Assembly (NCBI RefSeq): GCF_014904745.1
Contig: NZ_JACZCS010000052.1
Location: forward strand, 1-64,000
Length of the DNA: 64,000 nucleotides
Direction of reading: 5' to 3'
Origin: Oricola nitratireducens
Lineage (GTDB): Bacteria > Pseudomonadota > Alphaproteobacteria > Rhizobiales > Rhizobiaceae
Shown one piece after another: positions 43,451 to 51,115 of this stretch (the first letter of the stretch is position 1; each line of letters begins with the position of its first letter). The notes under the pieces were generated by a model. The model was not told the origin of the DNA. It searched no databases and saw only the letters and a program-made list of their open reading frames with translations. Both the position numbers and the translations under genes were made by a program.

Positions 43451-44585
43451 GCTGGACGGAAACGGCCGCGGCGATCTTCTCGGGCGGCGGGATCTCGACG
43501 CCGTCCATCTGCGCCATCAGATCGAGATACCGGCGTGCCGTCGCGCTCCATCTGTAGCGGCGCGTCCTCGCCCATCCCCGCATGATCATCTGTTCGCGCA
43601 GGCCGGTTTCCCGGCGCAGGCGCATGAAATGCTCAAGCCATTCCTCAGGATTGTAAGGGGAGGCATACAGGGCGGCGTCGCCGCAGACTTCGGGCATGCT
43701 CGCCGTATCGGAGACGACCACTGGACATCCGATCGCCATCGCTTCCAGCGGCGGCAACCCGAAGCCTTCGACGAAGGAAGGAAATGCCAGACACAGTGAA
43801 TCGCGCAGCAGCGCGGCAAACTCGTCGTCGGTGACCCTGCCAAGCCAACTCACATTGGGTGCCCCGGTGTTCAGGTCGCTGTTGTTGTAAACATGCATGT
43901 CGATATTGCCGATGACGGCGATCCGGAAACCTGCGCCGCTCAGCTTCCGAGCCATGCCGAGGATCAGGCCGACATTCTTGTGCGGTATGTTGCTGCCCAT
44001 CAGCACGATCGTATCCGGTCCGGCCGCCGCCCTTGTCGCATCGGAATGGGTTGGCTGCCAGCTAAGGGCATGTTCGTGCCCGTTCGGGGCGACTAGTACC
44101 TTGCCGCGTTTGCAGATCCCGTAGCGGTCCAGATCGCCGGCAGAATGGTTCGAGACGGTGGCGATCGCTTGCGCCGACCTGCCCAGGGCCGGCAGCAGCA
44201 GGTGGTAGAAGCTCCGGAAGGCGAAAGAATAGCTGTGCGGATAGTTCCGCGTATTGACGTCATGGATGCAGACGATCTGCTTCTTTTTGGCCAGCGGACC
44301 CGTGTTGCACAGGCTGATGAGGCCGCCGCGGGCATAGAACGGAAGCGCGAACTGTTCCCATCCATGACCGCTTGATGTGCCGACGGTGCGGGTATGAATG
44401 GTTTTCAGGGGGAGCTGGCTCCGCGCGTTCGGTGGCGCCAGCAATTCGACCACGAGATCGTCTCCATGCTTCGGTTGTTCGCTCAACAGGCTGTCCAGAG
44501 CCTGGATGACTTCTCGGGCATAGCGCTGGACGCCGCTCGTCGGTTGGCCCAGGAATCTCCCGTTGATTGCCCAATATCGTTCCAT
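43401..44585 (-). CDS. family 4 glycosyltransferase B
   Basis: A 394-aa GT-B enzyme. N-terminal WAINGRFLGQPTSGVQRYARE is typical of WbaZ/mannosyltransferase-like proteins acting early on a lipid-linked acceptor. The C-terminal half has VLMGSNIPHKNVGLIL and FPSFVEGFGLPPLEAMAIGCPVVVSD, the donor-binding E-x7-E site. The ATG at 44585 is preferred; a GTG at 44639 is in frame. The last 50 bases overlap the end of the convergent glycosyltransferase. Confidence 0.85.
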   Translation of the reverse strand: MERYWAINGRFLGQPTSGVQRYAREVIQALDSLLSEQPKHGDDLVVELLAPPNARSQLPLKTIHTRTVGTSSGHGWEQFALPFYARGGLISLCNTGPLAKKKQIVCIHDVNTRNYPHSYSFAFRSFYHLLLPALGRSAQAIATVSNHSAGDLDRYGICKRGKVLVAPNGHEHALSWQPTHSDATRAAAGPDTIVLMGSNIPHKNVGLILGMARKLSGAGFRIAVIGNIDMHVYNNSDLNTGAPNVSWLGRVTDDEFAALLRDSLCLAFPSFVEGFGLPPLEAMAIGCPVVVSDTASMPEVCGDAALYASPYNPEEWLEHFMRLRRETGLREQMIMRGWARTRRYRWSATARRYLDLMAQMDGVEIPPPEKIAAAVSVQPSSRQTPLEQIRRFSE

Positions 44586-44919
44586 TGAAATCCATCGAAG
44601 TAACCGACGGGCAAAATGGCCGTCGCGCAGTATATTCACCGCAAGATTTTATAGCATGCGCCGGTGAAGCAGAAAGGTTCGACCAACAGCGACAGCGCTA
44701 CGACTTTTGAAACAGCTACTCCCTGTCATCCCCCATTCGCCGGTCGGGGGAGGTTGGGAATGCGGCCCGCTACGTCAAAGGAATGACAAGCGCTTCGACT
44801 GACCGGGATTGTCGCCTGGTCCAATCCTGCGGTCGGGGGCGAAGCACAGGCAGCGCGGCGCCGTTGCGGAAGAAGGCGCGATACTGCTTGAACGGGCTCT
44901 TGTCGTCGCGAGCCGGCAA
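44586..44919. other. 334-base gap between glycosyltransferase and flippase
   Basis: Minus-strand neighbours on both sides. Nothing gene-like; an inverted-repeat-like GGGGGA/TCCCCC segment near 44725-44752 could form a weak hairpin after the flippase gene. I see no clear promoter. Confidence 0.4.
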
Positions 44920-46446
44920 TCAACGGGTCCCTGAGCGACTAACTGAAATCCGCCTGAGCAAAAGACTTCCGATCGGGCCTCTCCGCGGAAGGTGTCGCGC
45001 GATTGGCATTGTGCCGATATGTGCGAGAAGGTTATCCAACTCCAGGGCTATCCGATGCCGCGTAAGCCACAATGCGCAAAGCCAGCCGATACCAGCGAGA
45101 GCTGTGGCGACAATCATTTCGCCGATTCCAAGCTTGAACGATGCCTCGATGGTTGCCGAATATAGCAACGGTCCGGCAATCGTTGCGATGGTAACGAAGC
45201 CGCTGCGCCACATAGCCGCCGCGATTTCTTCCCGGCCGATCGATAGCCGGCGACAGGAGAACAGCATCGAAACAACTCCCCGGAAGGGGAGCAGAAATAT
45301 CATGCTCAAAGCCGTTGCCATCAGGCCTCCGCTCAGTGCAGCGACGGTAATCACCGTTGCCGTTACCGGAAACACGATCAACGCACGGATGAAGAGGTCT
45401 CGAACCGCGCCGACTGCCATGAGAGCGGGATCATCCAAAACCGCATTAAAGGACAGGACCGAAGCAACGGCAAAAATCCGAACCGGACCTACAGCGTCCA
45501 CCCACTGGGAACCCAGCATGATGTCAACAGCTGGATAGGCAAGGATCGCAAGAACGAGCAACGCCGGCCACTGCAGTGCCGTGACAATTTCGAGGGTCGT
45601 GAGATAGGCCTCTTTCACGCTTCTGCCCTCCCGTGACTCCGTCGCGAATACAGGCAAAACAACAGGCTTGGCTCCGCCGATGAAAACCTTTTCCGGAAAC
45701 TGGCCGATTATGAAGGCACGGTTGTACATCGCTGCGGCGGCGGGAGACGCGACCTTGCCGAGCAGGGCGTAGGGAAGATGCTCAGTCAGCAAATTGAGTA
45801 CGACGGAAACGCCATTGTAGCCGCCGAAGCGGATTATCGCCGCCGCGCGTTTGAGTGATGGCTTGAACATCCAGAGGTGAGGACGGAACCAGATCGCCAG
45901 CGTGCCCGCAACCACGGAAGCCGCAAGCCAACCCCATGCAAAACTCATGTAACTGAAGCCGTGCAACGCCAGCGTGACGGTCGTCACGGATGCGGTGACG
46001 GCAAGTGTCGTGTTGATGACCGCGACTCTTCCGAAAGCCATTTCCCGGCGCAATAGCGCGATGACAAATGTGGAGACGGTATCGAGCAGGAGGCAGACGG
46101 ACATGACCCGGAGATAGTGGGTGAGACCGGGCTGCCCGAACAATTTCGCGAGTGGAGATGCGGTAACGGCGAGGACAAGCACGATGATCAGCGTCAGGAC
46201 TTGAATGACGCTGAATGCTGCCCGGATATCCTCAGGGTCCAATTCGTGCTGCTGGATCACGAAGGAGGAGCTCGCGAATTCCCTTAACGCCATTGCAATG
46301 CCAATGACGGACAGTCCGATCACGGAAACGCCAATTTCGGCGGGCGTGAGAATTCTGGAGACGATTGCAAGCGTTACAAAATTGAAGACTATGGTCAGAT
46401 AGCGGTCACCGGTGCTCAATATCAGCGCGCGCTTCACGATGGCCAT
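44920..46446 (-). CDS. oligosaccharide-lipid flippase (Wzx/polysaccharide transporter) A
   Basis: A 508-aa membrane protein with about 12-14 hydrophobic segments of the MVF/Wzx class. Typical features: ILTPAEIGVSVIGLSVIGIA early, FGGYNGVSVVLNLLTEHLPY before helix 7, and FAVASVLSFNAVLDDPALMA in the second half. It moves lipid-linked repeat units across the inner membrane. The ATG at 46446 has GGAGTGG upstream; the frame is open to 46539. A second, unrelated-looking flippase lies at 58092-59564. Confidence 0.87.
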   Translation of the reverse strand: MAIVKRALILSTGDRYLTIVFNFVTLAIVSRILTPAEIGVSVIGLSVIGIAMALREFASSSFVIQQHELDPEDIRAAFSVIQVLTLIIVLVLAVTASPLAKLFGQPGLTHYLRVMSVCLLLDTVSTFVIALLRREMAFGRVAVINTTLAVTASVTTVTLALHGFSYMSFAWGWLAASVVAGTLAIWFRPHLWMFKPSLKRAAAIIRFGGYNGVSVVLNLLTEHLPYALLGKVASPAAAAMYNRAFIIGQFPEKVFIGGAKPVVLPVFATESREGRSVKEAYLTTLEIVTALQWPALLVLAILAYPAVDIMLGSQWVDAVGPVRIFAVASVLSFNAVLDDPALMAVGAVRDLFIRALIVFPVTATVITVAALSGGLMATALSMIFLLPFRGVVSMLFSCRRLSIGREEIAAAMWRSGFVTIATIAGPLLYSATIEASFKLGIGEMIVATALAGIGWLCALWLTRHRIALELDNLLAHIGTMPIARHLPRRGPIGSLLLRRISVSRSGTR

Positions 46447-47147
46447 GACCACTCCAAATACCCGTAATGTCGACGTTTTTTCGACGACTGTGCCTAACCT
46501 CCCTTTCCAAGTTGTTCCGGAAATTCCCTCCGCCGTCATCCTCCACGATTGTCGGTTACGGCCCCTCTAAAGAGGTAGAAGCGTTTGGGGGCATGAAAGA
46601 ATGCGAGGTGATGGCGGCGGAGCCCGGCAGGGCTTCATACAACGCGACGCATATGCATAGTCCCACCGGATCCAAAGCGGAATTCCTAGGCGCCCGGCGC
46701 CGGAGCGGATAGCCGCTTGCCGGTGGACAAGGACTGGCGTATCGGGTCGGGAGTATCTATCGGATCGCTGTGCCCGTGCCTTGCCTGCAGTGCCGATGAA
46801 TGCAACCGGGTGTGGGTATTGAATTGCAAAAAAACGATAAAGCGAACGCTATCTTTTTACGAAAACGGTCCCTTCCAATCGTAGAAGCGTGACGCCAACA
46901 GAGATATCTGACCCGATTCAGCTCACTCCCTACGCGAGGATATTTAGTATTATATTAGACAATACAGGTCTGATTTCTACCTGTATCAAACTGATACAGT
47001 ATATCTATTCGATATCTGTCCCAAAATGAAACATTGGTTTTGTGATATAGCCCGTTTACCAAGGGGCTTTAATGCGTTTGACTAAGCGAAAGCAATTTTG
47101 TTAACAAAAAATTATCAGAAATATTCTTTCCGGGCGCCTCACTCACG
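46447..47147. other. 701-base intergenic region upstream of the Crp-like regulator
   Basis: The left half is GC-rich with short open frames only. The right half (about 46800-47147) is strongly AT-rich and carries the 8+8 inverted repeat at 46981-46999 plus nearby half-sites (ATACAGG near 46963, GATATCTGTC near 47010) and TATTAT/TATATT promoter-like stretches. It must contain the divergent promoters of the flippase and regulator genes. Confidence 0.55.
46981..46999. promoter_or_regulatory. inverted repeat operator upstream of the Crp-like gene
   Basis: CTGTATCA-AAC-TGATACAG, a perfect 8+8 repeat with 3-base spacer, 149 bases before the Crp/Fnr-type start. It does not have the TTGAT-N4-ATCAA form of an Fnr/FixK box, so the binding protein is uncertain. 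Confidence 0.55.
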
Positions 47148-47894
47148 ATGAGCCAAGATCACAAGACACATGGTTCCTCAATAGTCCTGACCGAACGCGG
47201 TCTGGGCCAGTTGCTGACGGCTTTGGCGCCGCAGCAAACATTGAGCAAAGGCGAGACGAAGGCCATTATCGATCTCGACCCCAGGGTTGCCCAATATGCG
47301 CCGCGCACAGTGATCAACAGCCAAGGCGACCAGAACGACACGACCTATTTTGTGTATTCCGGATGGGGGTGCACCTATGTGGATCTACCCGACGGAAGTC
47401 GGCAGATCGCGGACTTTCAGTTGAGGGGCGATATAATCGGGCTGCGTGCGGATGGCGCGACGTGGGAGGAATCGTTTCATGCGATTTCCGAAATGATTGT
47501 CCTCGAGCTTTCGACCAAAGATATAAACGCGGCGCTGGGCGCAGCCCCGAAACTTGCTATCCGTTTCCTCTTCGCACTCGCCCGCAAGTCGGCTATCCGG
47601 GGCGAGCATCTTGTGAACATCGGGCGCAGGAGCGCTTCGGTCCGGCTCTCCCATCTTCTTCTGGAACTGGGCGCAAGGCTTGAGGCTGTCGGCCTGGCAG
47701 GTCCCGAGGGTTACGATTGTCCGTTGACCCAGCACGACTTGGCCGATGCGCTAGGGCTGACGGCGATCCATGTCAATCGCATGTTGCGCGAACTACGCCA
47801 GTCTGACTTGCTCAGTTTTCGAAACGGAAAGGTCGTTTTTCCGAACCCGGAGGCGGTCGCTTCCTTCGCGCATTTCGACGGCGACTATCTCTAA
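47148..47894 (+). CDS. Crp/Fnr-family transcriptional regulator
   Basis: A 248-aa protein: N-terminal cyclic-nucleotide-binding-like beta barrel (about residues 35-130, YFVYSGWGCTYVDLPDGSRQIADFQLRGDIIG) and C-terminal Crp helix-turn-helix (LTQHDLADALGLTAIHVNRMLREL). There is no cysteine cluster for an iron-sulphur centre, so it is not a classic Fnr. The ATG at 47148 has only a weak ribosome site. Standing between flippase and polymerase genes, it may control the exopolysaccharide genes. It is convergent with the polymerase gene, 20 bases away. Confidence 0.87.
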   Translation: MSQDHKTHGSSIVLTERGLGQLLTALAPQQTLSKGETKAIIDLDPRVAQYAPRTVINSQGDQNDTTYFVYSGWGCTYVDLPDGSRQIADFQLRGDIIGLRADGATWEESFHAISEMIVLELSTKDINAALGAAPKLAIRFLFALARKSAIRGEHLVNIGRRSASVRLSHLLLELGARLEAVGLAGPEGYDCPLTQHDLADALGLTAIHVNRMLRELRQSDLLSFRNGKVVFPNPEAVASFAHFDGDYL

Positions 47895-47914
47895 ACACCA
47901 TATTTTCGCGATAT

Positions 47915-49363
47915 TCAGACGCTTTTCGGCTGCGCCGAGGGCCAGGGCCATCGGGGCATTTGTTGCGGGCTTGCGGCCGCCCTGTTTATGTTTTCCGTGA
48001 TGTAGACGCGGCTTACCGCGATTATCGCAAGAGTAATGAAGAACACTATTCCGGGATCAGCGGCTCCACCCGCCAGCGCTGCGGACACCAATCCGGCCAG
48101 GGTGCTTGCCCGTGCGCTCGCCACCGCCGCGTCGGCCTTGGGCTCCAGCCGTCCGCGAAGGCCACGCATTCCGCGTATGAGCATGCCCGTCTGCAAGCCG
48201 ACAAGTACAAGGCCAATTATTCCCAGCTGCGATACGACCGCGATCGGCCAACTCGATGCGCGCGAGCTCCCCAATCCCACACCGATTCCGTTTGTATCGA
48301 CAACTGACTGAAGGCTTTTTTCGTTCCAGTAGGCCCTTTCCTGACCGGATTGGGATTTGCTCTTTTCCAGGATGACGGTGTCGATGAGATTGGCCGCGGG
48401 TGTAAGTATCTGCGGCCTGATGACACTGGTCGCCAATATTGCGGTCACCGCGAAGAGGAAGACGAAAATGATAAACAGGTCCGCCCGTCTCGTGGACTGG
48501 AACGCAAATTGCCGGATGATGGAAAAAGCGACCGGGATGCACAACAGGGCCAATCCCGCGTAGGCGGTCGTGGATGTCGACGCCAGCAAAAGGAAAAAGG
48601 TGATGACGGTCAGCCAGAACGACTGCCGTGTCCGTCGTCTGCGCCAGTAAGTGTAGGAGAATGCCAGGCATGTAAGCGACACTCCGCCAAATGCCGATGC
48701 TTCGGAAAACGCTCCGGCGATGCGCGGGAAGCCTGACGTCTCCACGTTGGTAAGCATCGCAAAGTTCCCTGACCGGATCGGAGCCAGCACGTCGCCCAGA
48801 TGGCCGTATTTTGCGATGAAGTCGATCATTCCCATGCCGGCATTGAGCCAGCCCCAAAGAAAAAAGCCGCGCGTGATGTCATCCAACCTGAACCGGCGTG
48901 TGAGCAAGAGGCTGACGGCAAAGAAGGTCAGGCAGTTTAAAACGAGATATCCCGCCTGGGATATGTTTCCGGATACGGGTGCCAGCGGTACTTCGAACAC
49001 GCCTCCTTGCTCGCGTGAGGCAACGAATACATTCGTGGCCCCGACAAAGAGGCGGGGGAAAACAAGCGCGCTGAACGTGGCATAAATCATGAAGGCGAGA
49101 ACGATCCACGCCGTCGTGATGCTCTTGAATATGTGGCCCAGCGCTTTGAAGACGTCGCGGTTCAGGAAGGCGGCGGCAAACACACCAGCCTCGAAAACGA
49201 CGTAGATAAGCGGCGACGCTCCACCCAGGAACCCGATTGTGACGATTGCCGTGGATCCGAAGGCCAGTGAACCGAGCAGGGCGGCAAGAGGTCCCGCCCG
49301 CAGGTAAATGACAACAAATACCAGCGCGATCGAGACCGCTATTCCTATGACGGAAATCTGCAT
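47915..49363 (-). CDS. O-antigen polymerase/ligase-like membrane protein (Wzy type)
   Basis: A 482-aa membrane protein with about 10-12 hydrophobic segments and a periplasmic loop near residues 330-385 (SGQERAYWNEKSLQSVVDTN) placed as in Wzy/WaaL proteins, with GVGLGSSRASSWP after it. It likely polymerises the repeat units flipped by a Wzx. ATG at 49363 is chosen; the frame is open to a TTG at 49396. Confidence 0.78.
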   Translation of the reverse strand: MQISVIGIAVSIALVFVVIYLRAGPLAALLGSLAFGSTAIVTIGFLGGASPLIYVVFEAGVFAAAFLNRDVFKALGHIFKSITTAWIVLAFMIYATFSALVFPRLFVGATNVFVASREQGGVFEVPLAPVSGNISQAGYLVLNCLTFFAVSLLLTRRFRLDDITRGFFLWGWLNAGMGMIDFIAKYGHLGDVLAPIRSGNFAMLTNVETSGFPRIAGAFSEASAFGGVSLTCLAFSYTYWRRRRTRQSFWLTVITFFLLLASTSTTAYAGLALLCIPVAFSIIRQFAFQSTRRADLFIIFVFLFAVTAILATSVIRPQILTPAANLIDTVILEKSKSQSGQERAYWNEKSLQSVVDTNGIGVGLGSSRASSWPIAVVSQLGIIGLVLVGLQTGMLIRGMRGLRGRLEPKADAAVASARASTLAGLVSAALAGGAADPGIVFFITLAIIAVSRVYITENINRAAASPQQMPRWPWPSAQPKSV

Positions 49364-49693
49364 CTTCTTCGGTCGATCTCCCGGACCGGTTCGCAAACAC
49401 GCGGTCTCGTGCGAAATTTACGCGGTTCACACGTCGACGGGCCGGCAGTTTCGCAGAGCCGCCAAGTTAAATCTTCCGCGCAACATCTGCCACGCCCGCA
49501 CTAAACGTCAATTGCCCCAAATGGATAACGCGATGCGCCCCATGCTGAAACGCGATCCGCCGCTGTCCAAGACAGGCATGCGAGACACCGTTTTGCCGGA
49601 TTTCAGATATTTAAGACATTATCCGGATAGTAACCAGTTGGATACCGGGCGTTGGATAGAATTCTCCCTGCATTTAGGATGGAGTTCCGAATC
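49364..49693. other. 330-base divergent region of polymerase and small membrane protein
   Basis: No gene evident. It holds a 10-base palindrome TATCCGGATA (49620-49629) and AT-rich TATTTAAGACATTAT sequence just before it, a likely promoter for the small gene at 49694. Confidence 0.45.
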
Positions 49694-49960
49694 ATGCGGG
49701 AATTGCCGGAGGCAATATTGCTATCAAGCCTGTTGATCGTTGGTGCGGCAGGTGTCGTTGGTGGATTCTTTCTGCGCGTTCCGGGAGTGATTTTCGCGAC
49801 CGCGATCGTCATCGCGATCATTGTCGCCGTATCGATTTCCGGTCATGCGTCGCTCACTGAGATACTTATTTCCGTCGTGCTGCATGTCGGTGTACTTCAG
49901 GTCGCATATCTGACGACTGTTCTGGCCGTGTCCTCCTGGACGCGCGCCGGACATCGCTAG
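49694..49960 (+). CDS. small membrane protein, possibly an ExoX-like EPS regulator
   Basis: An 88-aa protein with three hydrophobic segments (LLSSLLIVGAAGVVGGFFL, IFATAIVIAIIVAVSI and ISVVLHVGVLQVAYLTTVLA). GGATGGAG lies upstream of the ATG; an in-frame ATG at 49679 also exists. It ends 8 bases from the end of the convergent ExoY-like gene. In Sinorhizobium, ExoX is a small membrane protein encoded next to exoY that lowers succinoglycan production; the size, topology and VLQVAYLTTVL tail fit, but homology is not shown. Confidence 0.5.
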   Translation: MRELPEAILLSSLLIVGAAGVVGGFFLRVPGVIFATAIVIAIIVAVSISGHASLTEILISVVLHVGVLQVAYLTTVLAVSSWTRAGHR

Positions 49961-49968
49961 CGCGGCAC

Positions 49969-50775
49969 CTATGACGTCTCGTCCATCCGTATTACTGCGA
50001 AGATCGTTTTGAAGAGGATGAGAATGTCGCGTCCCAGCGACCACTGCGTAATGTAGGCACTGTCCAAAGCTACCCGATCCTCATAGCTGAGGCGGCTACG
50101 GCCGCTTGTTTGCCACAGCCCGGTTAGTCCCGGGCGCGTCTGGAGGTAGAGGGCGGATTGGGGGCCATATCGGTCTAGTTCGTCTGCGGTGACCGGCCGA
50201 GGCCCGACGCAACTCATGTCTCCCCTGAGGATATTGAACAGTTGCGGTAGTTCGTCGATGCTCGACCGGCGCAGCGCATGGCCGAACAGAGTGACCCGGG
50301 GATCGTTCCTCAACTTTTGCGATTGTTGCCATTCGGAGCGTGCATCGGGATTGGCGGCGAGGAACGCCTGCAAGGCCTGCTCGGGATTGACGACCATCGA
50401 GCGGAATTTAAGGCACCCGAACTTCTTGCCGCGGTAGCCGATCCTTTCGTGAGCAAAAAACACGGGTCCCCCGGACATCCAAAGGATCGCTGCGACTATC
50501 AACATCAAAGGCGAGGCCAGGATGAGCGCGGTGATGGATACGGCGAGGTCAAGCACGCGTTTCGGGATGCCCCCTAGCGGTTTCGACGGTATCGGTGACA
50601 ATTCGGCATATTCGGCCCCGTCCTGATAGCTCGTAATTTCGCGCTGGCCCTTTTTGCCCAGGTGAAAGTCCGCCAACTTGGTCGGCAGGACCACCGGTCT
50701 GTTGTCAATTCCGGCAGATCGCGCCCATTCCGGATTCCTGGCATAGTCTGTTGTATTCGACACGTTCCGTCTCAT
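49969..50775 (-). CDS. ExoY-like initiating sugar transferase (polyprenyl-phosphate)
   Basis: Transfers the first sugar phosphate to undecaprenyl phosphate at the inner membrane, starting the exopolysaccharide unit. It is 268 aa. A single membrane helix (VLDLAVSITALILASPLMLI) precedes the catalytic domain with FAHERIGYRGKKFGCLKFRSM, LRRSSIDELPQLFNILRGDMSCVGPRPV and PGLTGLWQTSGRS, the conserved bacterial sugar transferase blocks. The first 75 residues are an extra cytoplasmic tail, making it longer than Sinorhizobium ExoY (about 226 aa). Confidence 0.92.
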   Translation of the reverse strand: MRRNVSNTTDYARNPEWARSAGIDNRPVVLPTKLADFHLGKKGQREITSYQDGAEYAELSPIPSKPLGGIPKRVLDLAVSITALILASPLMLIVAAILWMSGGPVFFAHERIGYRGKKFGCLKFRSMVVNPEQALQAFLAANPDARSEWQQSQKLRNDPRVTLFGHALRRSSIDELPQLFNILRGDMSCVGPRPVTADELDRYGPQSALYLQTRPGLTGLWQTSGRSRLSYEDRVALDSAYITQWSLGRDILILFKTIFAVIRMDETS

Positions 50776-50931
50776 GATTTTGGGCGGGTTCGATCAATCC
50801 TGTATGTCAGATTGTTACAATGCCTTTTTCGCGTCGCAAGAACCGCAAAAGGCGTAGTTTTGGACCAAATGGACCCCGCTTGCGAGGGCGGTCGGACTTC
50901 ATCCGGTCCTGCCGTGTGAAGGGGGCGGCCG

Positions 50932-50953
50932 AAAACGCGATCAATCGCGTTTT
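50932..50953 (-). terminator. bidirectional-looking intrinsic terminator after the ExoP-like gene
   Basis: A perfect 10+10 inverted repeat with a 2-base spacer (AAAACGCGAT-CA-ATCGCGTTTT). The stem is effectively 8 bp with a 6-base loop, and both ends run into A or T tracts, so it can end transcripts in either direction. It lies 163 bases past the ExoP-like stop in the 340-base gap 50776-51115, where I see no gene. Confidence 0.7.
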
Positions 50954-51115
50954 TCTACTCTCTACGAGGGTGGGGATACCACTAACTACCGAGATCGGAC
51001 ATGCGGGTCGGCGCGGCTTCACACTAACGTCGAGACGCGGCAGAAAGGTTTATCCATGTCAGGATGTTTCCAGCATCGGGCGAAAGGCTATGCCGGTAGG
51101 CCCGTCGCGTAACCC

